Below, piece after piece: positions 8,738-16,677 of a stretch of 64,000 nt of DNA. The notes under the pieces are model-generated. The model was not told where the DNA came from and did not search any database. It saw only the letters and a list, made by a program, of their open reading frames with translations. The stretch spans positions 1-64,000 of the forward strand of contig NZ_BMZP01000008.1 of NCBI RefSeq assembly GCF_014652855.1, read 5' to 3'. Every line of letters starts with the position of its first letter. The first letter of the stretch is position 1. The stretch comes from Novosphingobium pokkalii (GTDB lineage: Bacteria; Pseudomonadota; Alphaproteobacteria; Sphingomonadales; Sphingomonadaceae). A program made the position numbers and the translations under genes.

Positions 8738-9601
8738 TCAGCTCCACACCGCGCGCGGCGGCAGGCTCATCAGGATGGCGTCGATATTGCCGCCGGTCTT
8801 GAGGCCGAACAGCGTGCCGCGATCGTGCACCAGGTTGAATTCGGCATAGCGGCCGCGCCATTCCAGCATCTGCAATTCCTCGCGCGCATCGAACGGCTGG
8901 TTCATCCGCCGCCGCACCAGACGGGGATAGACGTCGAGAAACGCCTCGCCCACGTCGCGGGTGAAGGCAAAATTCGCCTCGAACGCGGCGTCGTCGGCGC
9001 ATTCCAGGTGATCGTAGAATATCCCGCCCACGCCGCGATGAACCTTGCGGTGGGGGATGAAGAAATAGTCGTCGGCCCAGGCCTTGAAACGGGGGTGATA
9101 GGCCGGATCGTGCGCGTCGCAGGCCGCCTTGAAGCGGGCGTGGAAATCGGCGGTATCCTGCTCATAGGGCAATGGCGGGTTGAGATCGCCGCCGCCGCCG
9201 AACCAGGCCTTGCGCGTGGTGAGGAAGCGGGTGTTCATGTGCACGGCGGGCACATGCGGATTGGCCATGTGCGCCACCAGGCTGATCCCGGTGGCGGTGA
9301 ATTCCGGGTTTTCCGGATCGGCGCCATTGATGGTGCGGGCAAATTCCGGGCTGAATGCGCCGTGCACGGTGGAGACGTTGACCCCCACTTTCTCGAACAC
9401 CTTGCCTTTCATCAGGCCCTGCACCCCGCCACCGCCGTTTTCCACCGGCTCGCCGTGATGCTCGCGCTGCCACGGGGTGTAGGAAAAGGCCGCGTCGCTG
9501 CCTGCCTCGCGCTCGATGCTTTCAAACTCGGCGCAGATGCGGTCGCGCAAGGATTCGAACCAGGCGCGGGCGCGAGCGGTGTGGGTGGTCCAATCGGTCA
9601 T
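8738..9601 (-). CDS. hemF: Oxygen-dependent coproporphyrinogen III oxidase
   Basis: Converts coproporphyrinogen III to protoporphyrinogen IX with O2, a late step of heme biosynthesis, in the cytoplasm. It is 287 residues long, normal for HemF. Family signatures are present along the chain: GGGGVQGLMKG-VFEKVGVN, HMNTRF, AWFGGGGDLNP, FFIPHR-H-RGVGGIFYD and near the C terminus F-N-L-V-H-D-R-G-T-L-F-G-L-K-T-G-G-N. The ATG at 9601 is preceded by GGGAGA. It is first in a pair with the GNAT gene and divergent from pdeM. The anaerobic-type heme relative hemW lies about 30 kb away. Confidence 0.95.
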   Translation of the reverse strand: MTDWTTHTARARAWFESLRDRICAEFESIEREAGSDAAFSYTPWQREHHGEPVENGGGGVQGLMKGKVFEKVGVNVSTVHGAFSPEFARTINGADPENPEFTATGISLVAHMANPHVPAVHMNTRFLTTRKAWFGGGGDLNPPLPYEQDTADFHARFKAACDAHDPAYHPRFKAWADDYFFIPHRKVHRGVGGIFYDHLECADDAAFEANFAFTRDVGEAFLDVYPRLVRRRMNQPFDAREELQMLEWRGRYAEFNLVHDRGTLFGLKTGGNIDAILMSLPPRAVWS

Positions 9602-9674
9602 GCCATCTCCCAGGGGCCAATCAACGCCCGTGCCACGGCTTGCCAAATCGGCGGGCCTGCGGCAAGGGGAAGGC

Positions 9675-10367
9675 ATGGTTCCCCTTTCGTTCGCTCCGTT
9701 CCCGTTCGCCGGCCAGGAATGGCTGCTCGGCCCGGCGCGAGCGCTGGTCTGGCCGGCCGAACAAGCGCTGCTGGTGGCCGATCTGCACTTGGAAAAGGCA
9801 AGCTGGTTCGCCCGCACCGGGCAGATGCTGCCGCCCTATGACAGCCGCGAAACACTCGACCGGCTCACCGCGCTGGTGCGCCACACCGGCGCACGGCGGG
9901 TGTTTTGCCTGGGCGACAATTTCCACGATGCCCACGGCCCGGCGCGGCTCGATGCCGGGGCGGCCGATCGGCTGACGGCCCTGGCGCGCCTGGTCGATTG
10001 GGTGTGGATAACGGGCAACCATGATGAAAAGGACGGTGCTGCTGCCGGAACCATGCTGCCGGAACTGACCGTTGGCGGCGTTATGCTGCGGCACGAGGCC
10101 CGGCCGGGCGAACCCCTGCCCGAACTGTCCGGCCACTTTCACCCCCGCCTGCGCGTGGCGGCGCGCGGCCGCACAGTCAGCCGCCCCTGCGCGGTGATGA
10201 GCGAGCGCAAGCTGATCCTGCCCGCGTTCGGCGCACTGACCGGCGGGCTGGACGCGGCGCACCCCGCCCTGCTCAAGGCGATGCAGCCCGCGCGCAGCAT
10301 CACGGCGCTGGTGCCCACGGCCGCGCGTGTGGCGCATTTCCCACTGTGGCAGGCTGCCGCAGCTTGA
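9675..10367 (+). CDS. pdeM: Metallophosphoesterase, PdeM-like
   Basis: A 230-residue calcineurin-like phosphoesterase of the family annotated as ligase-associated DNA damage response endonuclease PdeM. The metal-binding motifs appear in order: ADLHLEK (D-x-H, near residue 37), GDNFHD (near 80), GNHDE (near 115) and GHFHP (near 155). They would hold two metal ions for phosphodiester cleavage. The start at 9675 follows AAGGGGAAGG; the frame is open upstream but overlaps hemF. In other bacteria pdeM often sits beside an ATP-dependent ligase and an Lhr-like helicase; neither is next to it here, so the DNA-repair role rests on family membership alone. Confidence 0.8.
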   Translation: MVPLSFAPFPFAGQEWLLGPARALVWPAEQALLVADLHLEKASWFARTGQMLPPYDSRETLDRLTALVRHTGARRVFCLGDNFHDAHGPARLDAGAADRLTALARLVDWVWITGNHDEKDGAAAGTMLPELTVGGVMLRHEARPGEPLPELSGHFHPRLRVAARGRTVSRPCAVMSERKLILPAFGALTGGLDAAHPALLKAMQPARSITALVPTAARVAHFPLWQAAAA

Positions 10368-10489
10368 AACCGCACCCTGCGGCGCCCACATATGCCCGAA
10401 GGCTCTTTATCTGCCGCGCTGTTGTGATATGAGCGCGCCTTGAGTCTCTTTCATGACTCGCACCCGGATCAACGTCAGGAGATAGCACT

Positions 10490-11035
10490 ATAGCTCCCCC
10501 GCCCCGGCGCATGTTGGCGCCCCCCGTCAAGAGCGGCCCTCGCTACAACCAGATGATCAACGTGCCCAAGGTGCGCGTGATCGATGAAAACGGCGAGAAT
10601 CTTGGCGTGATGTACACGCGTGAAGCGATCGAGCAGGCAGCCGAAGTCGGCCTTGACCTGGTCGAAGTCTCGCCCAACGCCGATCCGCCGGTGTGCAAGT
10701 TCCTCGACGTGGGCAAGTTCCGCTACGAGGCGCAGAAAAAGGCCAACGCCGCCCGCAAGAGCCAGAAGACGCAGGAGATCAAGGAGATCAAGATGCGTCC
10801 GAACATCGATGATCACGACTATGACGTGAAGATGCGCAACGTGCATCGCTTCATCGAGGATGGCGACAAGGTGAAGGTGACCCTGCGCTTCCGTGGCCGC
10901 GAACTGTCGCACCAGCAATTGGGCATGAACCTGCTCAAGCGCGTGCAGGAAGACGTGGCCGAAGTGGCCAAGATCGAGGCTTTCCCCCGCATGGAAGGCC
11001 GCCAGATGCTGATGGTTCTCGCCCCCAAGGGTTGA
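10490..11035 (+). CDS. infC: Translation initiation factor IF-3, AUA start
   Basis: IF-3 binds the 30S subunit, prevents premature 50S joining and checks the initiator tRNA and codon. From the first downstream ATG (10511) the protein has 174 residues. The N domain includes [20 protein letters not shown], followed by the Lys-rich linker ([19 protein letters not shown]) and a C domain ending with [12 protein letters not shown] place the start at ATA 10490 because that frame is open, gives an N terminus of the M-A-P-P-P-R-R type common in the family, and has AGGAG at 10477-10481 with 8 bases of spacing. ATG 10511 has no Shine-Dalgarno. Rare starts are known for infC (AUU in E. coli), where IF-3 represses its own mRNA. 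rpmI and rplT, often downstream, are absent. Confidence 0.9.
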   Translation: MAPPPRRMLAPPVKSGPRYNQMINVPKVRVIDENGENLGVMYTREAIEQAAEVGLDLVEVSPNADPPVCKFLDVGKFRYEAQKKANAARKSQKTQEIKEIKMRPNIDDHDYDVKMRNVHRFIEDGDKVKVTLRFRGRELSHQQLGMNLLKRVQEDVAEVAKIEAFPRMEGRQMLMVLAPKG

Positions 11036-11058
11036 GCCATTGCCGCATCGGCTGAACG

Positions 11059-11091
11059 AAAAAGGCGCGCCTTGCCGGGCGCGCCTTTTTC
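11059..11091 (+). terminator. Rho-independent terminator of infC
   Basis: A strong G/C stem (AAAGGCGCGCC paired with GGCGCGCCTTT) with a short loop, preceded by an A run and followed by five or six T, lies 24 bases after the infC stop. It should end infC transcription cleanly, confirming that no ribosomal protein genes are co-transcribed. Confidence 0.85.
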
Positions 11092-11219
11092 GTTGCTGCG
11101 TGGCTTGCCTGGATCATACCGCCGCCCTGTTCGTTAGGCGCCGATGAATGCGCCGGCCAAGGCAGGTTCAGCCTGACCCGAATAGACCGGCGTGGTTGAG
11201 CGAAACAGGATGAACCGCC

Positions 11220-12845
11220 ATGCGCCCCATTCGCACCACGATCATGATCGCCACGGCCAGTGCGCTCGCGCTGAGCCTGGCCGCCTGCAACAAGGCCGGC
11301 ACGCCCGACGCAACCGCTTCGGCCGATGCCGCCAATGCCCTGCCCGCACTGCCGGCGGCGGTCCCGCTGCAACCCGGCGCGGCCACGGCCATGGCCCCCG
11401 CCCCGGCGGTCCAGGCCCTGCCCGTGCAGCATGCCGTGCGCGTCGCGCGGCTCACCCACCGGTCTGATGCCTATGCCTATCTCGACCGCGCGCAGGGCGT
11501 GACCCAGGCGATTGGCGACGCGCCGCCGGACTACACCTATGACGATGGCGATGTGAGCCCGTGGGTGTGGCAGACCAGCGGGGGTGACCGGCGCTATGCC
11601 GAGCCGATCGACGGCGGCTATCGCTATTATTACTATCAGGCCGGATCGGACACACCCTACCTCGTGCGCGATCCGGAATACAGCTATGCCTATTCCGGCC
11701 CGCAACTCGTGGCAGTCTACGACAGCCAAGGCAGCCTGCTGCCGCCGGATTACTATGGCGAACGGGTGGACTATGCCTCGCGCTATTATGATCGCGCCGC
11801 CTATCTCTATGATCTTTCGCGCGAACGCGAGCATCGCGGGGTGATCGCAGCCAACTGGGCCGAACGCCGCGCCGAAATCGCCGCCTCTCGCGCGCAGTGG
11901 GCGCAGGACATGGCCGAGCAAGCCGAATGGCGCGCCTACCACGATGCGCACGAGGCGCAGGAGCAGGCGCACTGGGCCGCCGAAAGCGAGCGCCGCGCCA
12001 TGGAAGCGCAGCAGTTCGCGCGCTGGCAGCAGGTCGGCTTCAACTCCCCGCCGCCGCAACCGGTGGTCTATGCCCCGCCCCCGCCGCCTCAGCCCCAGCC
12101 GCGCTTTGCCGGCTGGCTGCCCCACTGGTTCGACGGCGATGGCGCGCGGCAGGCTGCCATGCAGCAACAGCGGCAGCAGCAGCAGGCGTTCTTGCAGCAA
12201 CAGCAGCAGCAGCGCATCAAAGCGCAGCAGGCAGCGATGCAGCAGGCCCAGTTCCGCGTGCAGGAACAGCGGCAGCAGCAGCAGTTCGCGCAGCAGCAGC
12301 GGATCAATACACAGCAGGCCCAGTTCCGCGCGCAGCAACAACAACAGAAGTTTGCCCACCAGCAGGCGGAATTCGCCCAGCAACAGGCCCGAATGCAGGC
12401 CGCGCAGCAGATGGGCATGCAGCGCCAGGCCGAGCAGGCGCGGCTCCACGCGGCGCAGCAACAGGCGCAGCAGCAGGCGCAGCAACGCGCGCAGGCCCAG
12501 CAGGCCCGGATGCAGCAAGCGCAACAGGCGCGCATGCAGCAGGCCCAGCAGAACCACGCGCGGGAACAGGCGGCGATGGCCCAGCGCCAAGCCATGATGG
12601 CGCAACGTCAGGCTCAAGCCGCCCAGCAGCGCGAGCAGGCGATGGCCCGCCATCAGCAGGAACAGGCCCAGCACGCGCAGGAACAGGCCCAGCGCCAGGC
12701 GATGATGGCCCAACACCAGGCCCAGGCCGCGCAGCAACGCGAGCAGGCCATGGCCCGCCACCAACAGGAACAGGCCCAGCGCCAAGCGGCGCACGCCGCA
12801 GCCCAGCACGAGCACCGCGATCATCCCCATCATGAGGGTGCGTAA
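11220..12845 (+). CDS. Glutamine-rich repeat lipoprotein
   Basis: A 541-residue protein I cannot assign to a named family. The N terminus is a lipoprotein signal peptide with lipobox S-L-A-A-C (Cys23), so it should be anchored in the periplasm. Residues about 75-190 are Tyr/Asp-rich (a YYYY run within GYRYYYYQAG) and may form a small folded domain. A Pro-rich joint follows near 275-295 (PPPPPQPQP). From about residue 312 to 525 the protein is almost entirely Gln, Ala, Arg and Met in a long predicted helix or coiled coil. Residues 455-484 and 491-520 are 30-residue copies differing at one position. The C terminus is His-rich (HEHRDHPHHEG), suggesting metal binding. It probably has a structural envelope role; function unknown. 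Confidence 0.7.
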   Translation: MRPIRTTIMIATASALALSLAACNKAGTPDATASADAANALPALPAAVPLQPGAATAMAPAPAVQALPVQHAVRVARLTHRSDAYAYLDRAQGVTQAIGDAPPDYTYDDGDVSPWVWQTSGGDRRYAEPIDGGYRYYYYQAGSDTPYLVRDPEYSYAYSGPQLVAVYDSQGSLLPPDYYGERVDYASRYYDRAAYLYDLSREREHRGVIAANWAERRAEIAASRAQWAQDMAEQAEWRAYHDAHEAQEQAHWAAESERRAMEAQQFARWQQVGFNSPPPQPVVYAPPPPPQPQPRFAGWLPHWFDGDGARQAAMQQQRQQQQAFLQQQQQQRIKAQQAAMQQAQFRVQEQRQQQQFAQQQRINTQQAQFRAQQQQQKFAHQQAEFAQQQARMQAAQQMGMQRQAEQARLHAAQQQAQQQAQQRAQAQQARMQQAQQARMQQAQQNHAREQAAMAQRQAMMAQRQAQAAQQREQAMARHQQEQAQHAQEQAQRQAMMAQHQAQAAQQREQAMARHQQEQAQRQAAHAAAQHEHRDHPHHEGA

Positions 12846-12895
12846 GACCTTGCGCTCCGCAGCGCGCGGCCGGATCTAACTGGCTACAATCCCTG

Positions 12896-12926
12896 GCGTG
12901 GCCTCGGACTTGATCCGGGGCCACGC
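12896..12926. repeat. Hairpin related to the 59902-59971 repeat
   Basis: The arms GCGTGGCC and GGCCACGC enclose a loop containing GGACTTGATCCGGGG, the same 15-base core found in the long inverted repeat at 59902-59971. It lies between two convergent genes and is a partial member of the same dispersed family. Confidence 0.6.
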
Positions 12927-12941
12927 TCCAACGCCATGGCC

Positions 12942-13448
12942 TCAGTTCGCCTCGCCGGGCGGCACCACGGGAATCAGCAGCGGCGCCACGGCGATGCCTT
13001 CTTCCAGCAGGTCGCGGGCTTCCTCGGGTGTCGCCTGGCCATGGATCGGTGCGGCGTCCTTGTCGCCATAATGCATCGCGCGCGCGTCTTCGGCAAAGGA
13101 CGTGCCGACCCAGGTGGAGGACTTGATCGCCTCGGCCTGGGCCAGGGCGACCGCGCGCAGCATGGCCACCGCCTCGGGCGGGAGCGGAGCCTTGGGCGCC
13201 GCCCCAGCGGGGGCCGCCACGGCAGCAGACGCCGCGCCATCGGCGGGCGCGGCCACGGGCAGCGCCGGCGCCTGGTTGCCCTTGCGCCCCACGGCCGGCG
13301 CCATCACCGCCTTGACCACCTCGCCACTGCCGCAGACCGGGCACGTGACCAGCCCGCGCTCCTGCTGCTGCGCATAGTCGCTGGACGAGGCGAACCACCC
13401 TTCAAATCGGTGCTGGCCGGCCGAGCATTGCAGATCGAAGACAATCAT
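12942..13448 (-). CDS. DUF1178 family protein
   Basis: A small 168-residue protein of the DUF1178 family, whose biochemical role is not established. The N terminus has the family pattern (M-I-V-F-D-L-Q-C-x5-F-E-G-W-F) and a zinc-type CxxC (C-P-V-C at about residue 37) together with Cys8. An Ala/Pro-rich linker spans about 60-90. The C-terminal part has the conserved stretch GTSFAEDARAMHYGD and the ending E-A-R-D-L-L-E-E-G-I. It is third in a run with grxC and a nitrilase-like hydrolase, each overlapping the next by ATGA, so the three are translated together. Family assignment is firm; function is not known. Confidence 0.85.
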   Translation of the reverse strand: MIVFDLQCSAGQHRFEGWFASSSDYAQQQERGLVTCPVCGSGEVVKAVMAPAVGRKGNQAPALPVAAPADGAASAAVAAPAGAAPKAPLPPEAVAMLRAVALAQAEAIKSSTWVGTSFAEDARAMHYGDKDAAPIHGQATPEEARDLLEEGIAVAPLLIPVVPPGEAN

Positions 13449-14290
13449 GACGCGCGCGATATGGGCACAGCGCGCTTGTTGGCAAGACTGGGCAGTTGCT
13501 GCCGCACCGCCGCCGTGCGCGCGGGGTCGATCGTGGCAAAGGCCAGGCCCGCCGCCGTGCCCATGTCGAGCAGCACCTCGCCCCAGGGGTCGACCACCAG
13601 GCTATGGCCATAGGTCTCGCGCCCGTCTTCATGCTGGCCGGTCTGCGCTGCGCTGATGACAAAGGCACTGGCCTCCACCGCGCGGGCGCGCTGCATCAGG
13701 TGCCAATGCGCCGCTCCGGTGGGAACGGTGAACGCGGCGGGGATGGCGATCGCATCGCACCTGGCCTGGCCCAGGGCCTCGAACAAGGCGGGAAAACGCA
13801 AGTCATAGCAGATCGCCAGGCCCAGTCGGCCAAGCGGCGTTGCCACGGTCACGGCCTGTTCGCCGGGACGATAGGCGGCGGATTCGCGCCAGGTCTCGCC
13901 CGTTGCCAGGTCCACGTCGAACATGTGCATCTTGTCATAGCGCGCGGCAATCGCGCCGGTCGCATCGATCACGAAAGCGCGGTTGGCCCAGCGGCCATCG
14001 CGATCCTCCGGCCTGATCGCCAGCGAGCCGAGATGGACCCACAGGCCATGGCGCGCCGCCGCCTCGCGCGCAGCGGCGAGCACGGGATTGGCGTCTTCCG
14101 CCACGATATGCGGCGTGGCGCGCGCGCGATCGCGGTCGATCAGCCCCGACATCTCCGGGGTGAACAGCATCGCTGCGCCGTCACCGGCGGCGCGGGCAGC
14201 CGCATCGGCAATCGTGGCGGCATTGGCCAGCGGATCGATCCCGCTGGTCATCTGCAACACCGCCACGCGACAGGAAGACGCTGCGCTCAT
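13445..14290 (-). CDS. Carbon-nitrogen hydrolase, Nit family
   Basis: A 281-residue member of the nitrilase superfamily, in the branch of Nit1/Nit2-like omega-amidases that repair deaminated glutathione or hydrolyse omega-amides. The catalytic triad is visible: E46 (FTPEMSG), K120 (YDKMHMFD) and C161 (ICYDLRFP). The start at 14290 overlaps the grxC stop as ATGA; the longer open frame upstream runs across grxC and is not used. Its stop overlaps the DUF1178 start in the same way. The link with glutaredoxin supports a role in glutathione or thiol metabolism, but the substrate is inferred from family alone. Confidence 0.88.
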   Translation of the reverse strand: MSAASSCRVAVLQMTSGIDPLANAATIADAAARAAGDGAAMLFTPEMSGLIDRDRARATPHIVAEDANPVLAAAREAAARHGLWVHLGSLAIRPEDRDGRWANRAFVIDATGAIAARYDKMHMFDVDLATGETWRESAAYRPGEQAVTVATPLGRLGLAICYDLRFPALFEALGQARCDAIAIPAAFTVPTGAAHWHLMQRARAVEASAFVISAAQTGQHEDGRETYGHSLVVDPWGEVLLDMGTAAGLAFATIDPARTAAVRQQLPSLANKRAVPISRAS

Positions 14291-14562
14291 GCCAGGCCGA
14301 GCAGGGCGTCGAGCTTGCCGGCGCGATCCAGCGCATGGATGTCGTCGCACCCGCCCAGCGCCTGGTCGTTGACGAAGACCTGCGGCACGGTGGCCGCCCC
14401 CGGCGCGCGCTCCTGCATCTCGGCGCGCTTGGGGCCGCCCATCGTCACGTCGTGTTCTTCATAGGCGACGCCCTTTTCATCGAGCAGGGCCTTGGCCCGC
14501 ACGCAATAGGGGCAGCCCCACTTGGTATAGATTTCGACTTTCGGGGTCTGGGACTGGCTCAT
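14287..14562 (-). CDS. grxC: Glutaredoxin 3
   Basis: A 91-residue dithiol glutaredoxin that reduces protein disulfides and glutathione mixed disulfides in the cytoplasm, using glutathione. The active site CPYC is at residues 17-20, the cis-Pro loop T-V-P-Q-V-F lies near 58-63, and the glutathione-binding GG-C-D-D motif is near 70-74. It is the first gene of a three-gene operon with the Nit-family hydrolase and the DUF1178 gene, and divergent from the heat-regulated hsp20 gene. Confidence 0.95.
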   Translation of the reverse strand: MSQSQTPKVEIYTKWGCPYCVRAKALLDEKGVAYEEHDVTMGGPKRAEMQERAPGAATVPQVFVNDQALGGCDDIHALDRAGKLDALLGLA

Positions 14563-14595
14563 GTTCGCTCCGGTGAAATTGGTGAAACGGGGGGC

Positions 14596-14622
14596 CTTGA
14601 AATGCACAACGCAGCCCACACA
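14596..14622 (+). promoter_or_regulatory. Candidate RpoH (sigma-32) promoter for hsp20
   Basis: CTTGAAA at 14596-14602 is an exact -35 match to the heat-shock sigma factor consensus. After a 12-base spacer CCCACACAT at 14615 resembles the -10 (CCCCAT-type). It lies about 130 bases before the hsp20 start and would give a leader of roughly 100 bases, the size needed for the thermometer that follows. Confidence 0.6.
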
Positions 14623-14635
14623 TGGTCGTTTGTGA

Positions 14636-14733
14636 CGAGCGCCGCAAGACGGGCTCGCCACCTTCAACCCGCCCCAGCGCCGGAGTTTCCCGGGCCGGGG
14701 TCTGTGCAGATTGCTCTTGATGAGGATATTGCC
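14636..14733 (+). promoter_or_regulatory. ROSE-type RNA thermometer
   Basis: The leader of hsp20 ends with a hairpin in which 14706-14716 pairs with 14722-14732. TTGCTC faces GAGGAT with a G-G mismatch opposite the Shine-Dalgarno and a U-U mismatch lower in the stem, the hallmark of ROSE elements. At low temperature this hides AGGA from ribosomes; heat melts it. Upstream are further hairpins (CGAGC/GCTCG starting at about 14636, and a C/G-rich one at about 14670-14700), again as in ROSE leaders. Known ROSE elements control small heat-shock genes in alphaproteobacteria, matching this position. Confidence 0.8.
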
Positions 14734-15195
14734 ATGAACCGTTTCGATTTCACCCCCTATCGTCGCACGACCGTGGGTTTCGACCGCCTGTTCGACCTGC
14801 TCGAACGCCAGGCCCGCGCCAATGCCGGCGACAATTACCCGCCCTTCAACATCGAGCGCCAGGGTGACGATGCCTATCGCATCACGCTGGCCGTCGCCGG
14901 GTTCAAGCCGGAAGACCTCGACATCACCGCGCAGCAGAATCTGCTGGTGGTGAAGGGCAGCAAGGCCGATCTGGCCGACAAGCAGTACCTCCACCTGGGC
15001 ATTGCCAACCGCAGCTTCGAGCGCCGCTTCGAACTCGCCGATTTCGTGCGGGTGAGCGCGGCCGACCTTGCCGATGGCCTGCTGACCATCGACCTGGTGC
15101 GTGAAGTGCCCGAGGCGATGAAGCCCAAGAAGGTGCTGATCGGCAACCAGAAGGCCTTGTCGGTGGTGGAAGGCGACGCCAGCGCGGCCGCCTGA
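14734..15195 (+). CDS. Small heat-shock protein, Hsp20/IbpA type
   Basis: A 153-residue ATP-independent holdase that binds unfolding proteins in the cytoplasm until DnaK can refold them. The alpha-crystallin domain spans about 35-130: Y-P-P-F-N-I-E, Y-R-I-T-L-A-V-A-G-F, the L-V-V-K-G strand, F-E-R-R-F-E-L and the closing G-L-L-T-I-D-L pattern. The C terminus carries the I-x-I/V-like tail region. The start ATG 14734 is fixed by the thermometer-buried AGGA. Expression is expected only on heat shock through the RpoH-like promoter and ROSE hairpin. It is monocistronic, with its own terminator. Confidence 0.92.
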   Translation: MNRFDFTPYRRTTVGFDRLFDLLERQARANAGDNYPPFNIERQGDDAYRITLAVAGFKPEDLDITAQQNLLVVKGSKADLADKQYLHLGIANRSFERRFELADFVRVSAADLADGLLTIDLVREVPEAMKPKKVLIGNQKALSVVEGDASAAA

Positions 15196-15217
15196 TCCAC
15201 CGCACCGCGAAATGGTG

Positions 15218-15252
15218 AAGGGGCGCTGGCCACGCGGTCGGCGCCCCTTTTT
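15218..15252 (+). terminator. Terminator of hsp20
   Basis: A GGGGCGC / GCGCCCC stem with a loop of about 14 bases followed by TTTTT lies 22 bases after the hsp20 stop, between convergent genes. Confidence 0.75.
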
Positions 15253-15276
15253 GCTGCTCTCCGGCCTTGCGAGGCT

Positions 15277-16671
15277 TCAGGGCAAGGCCCGCACGCGATC
15301 GGCAAAGGAGGCCAGGTCCTGCACGAACCGCGCTTCTTCCGCCGCCCGTGCCGCCCCGTCCAGCCGCAGCAGGTAGCTGGGATGGCAGGTCAGCCAGATT
15401 TCGGTTCCCTCGTGGGTGGCCAGCAGGCCGCGTTCGCGCTGCACGCTGGCGGTGCGCCCGATCAGCCCGCGCGCGGCACTCGCGCCCAGCGCCAGGATCA
15501 GGCGCGGCGCCACAAGTTCGCGCTCGCGGTCCAGCCACCAGCGGCAGGTGTCGATTTCCCCGGCCGTGGGGCTTTGGTGAAGGCGGCGCTTGGGCGTCGG
15601 TTGATGCTTGAAATGCTTGACCGCGTTGGTCAGCCAGCCCTGCCCCGGATCGATCCCCACCGCTTGCAGATGGCCGCGCAGCACTTCGCCCGCCGGCCCG
15701 ACGAACGGGCGGCCCAGGCTCTCCTCGGTATCGCCCGGCTGCTCGCCCACGATCATGAAGCCGCCCGCTGGTTGCCCTTCCCCGGCCACCGCGCGCGTGC
15801 CGTTGCAGCCGATCGCGCAGTGCCGGCATGACGCCAGGCCCTGGGCCAGATCGGGGAGCGTGGCCGGCGGCGGGCCGAAATCCTGCCGTCCCAGATCGAC
15901 CATCGCCGCCTCGCGCGCCTGCGCCCCGGCGATCAGATCGGGGATCAGCGCCGCCTCTGGCATGTTCTTCCAGTATTTGCGCGGCATTTCCTTGAGCATC
16001 GCGCCCACTTTCAGCCGCGCCGGGTTGAAGATGTTGGCGTAATAGGTGCGCCACAGCTCTTCCAGCGGATCGCCGCCCGGCGCGTCGAGCCGGGTTGCCG
16101 GTGGCCCTTCCTCCAGCACCTGGCCGTTCCAGTGCAGCGATCCAGCCGGCGTCAGGATCGACCAGCGCATCGCGGCAAAGCGCCGGACGAAAAAGCCGGC
16201 GTTGGCGCGCAGGATATGATGATCGGGCTCGAACCAGGCGACGAAGCGCTCCGATCCGTCAGCTTCGGCCACGCCACGAAAGCGCAGGAAGGCGCGCATC
16301 TTGTGAATGTCCCGCCGCACCGGGCGGGAAAGCTGGTCCAGCCGCCGCACCAGCGGATCGGCCGCGTCCTGCGCCGCGCGCGGCTGGCTCTGCAAGCGCC
16401 AGAGCAGGCGATAGGCCAGATCGAACCGTTCGGGCGCACGGTTGAGCAGCGCCATGCGCACCAGATCGAGGAACGGCTTGCTGGCCCGCACCGGCGCGGC
16501 GCCCGGTCGCGGTGGCGGCAGGGGCATGGCCTCCTGCGCGAACAGATCGCCGGTGCCCTGCCCCGGTTCTTCCCAGGCCACCGCATCAGGCTCGATCCCG
16601 GCCAGGACCAGCGCCCGCGCCGCGCTGCGCCAGGCTTCGCTGTCATCGGGTGCCGGCAGGCAGACGCGCAC
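15277..16671 (-). CDS. udgX: UdgX-family uracil-DNA glycosylase with DUF4130 domain
   Basis: A 464-residue fusion. Residues about 60-250 form the DUF4130 domain usually paired with UdgX. Residues about 270-464 form a family 4-like uracil-DNA glycosylase with motif A GEQPG (309-313), Fe-S cysteines C282, C285 and C289, and motif B HPSYLLR (430-436). The diagnostic UdgX insertion KRRLHQSP (361-368) is present. In studied UdgX proteins its His (here H365) attacks the abasic sugar and leaves the protein covalently attached to DNA, giving a suicide-type repair or marking enzyme. It starts with GTG at 16671, 6 bases after the radical SAM gene, and shares that gene's LexA box. Confidence 0.9.
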   Translation of the reverse strand: MRVCLPAPDDSEAWRSAARALVLAGIEPDAVAWEEPGQGTGDLFAQEAMPLPPPRPGAAPVRASKPFLDLVRMALLNRAPERFDLAYRLLWRLQSQPRAAQDAADPLVRRLDQLSRPVRRDIHKMRAFLRFRGVAEADGSERFVAWFEPDHHILRANAGFFVRRFAAMRWSILTPAGSLHWNGQVLEEGPPATRLDAPGGDPLEELWRTYYANIFNPARLKVGAMLKEMPRKYWKNMPEAALIPDLIAGAQAREAAMVDLGRQDFGPPPATLPDLAQGLASCRHCAIGCNGTRAVAGEGQPAGGFMIVGEQPGDTEESLGRPFVGPAGEVLRGHLQAVGIDPGQGWLTNAVKHFKHQPTPKRRLHQSPTAGEIDTCRWWLDRERELVAPRLILALGASAARGLIGRTASVQRERGLLATHEGTEIWLTCHPSYLLRLDGAARAAEEARFVQDLASFADRVRALP

Positions 16672-16677
16672 GAGTAA

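Noticed and set aside
10935..12833. A 632-codon minus-strand frame opposite the glutamine-rich lipoprotein
   Set aside because: The Leu/Arg runs arise from reading CAG/GCG repeats backwards; the plus-strand gene has a signal peptide, lipobox and start.
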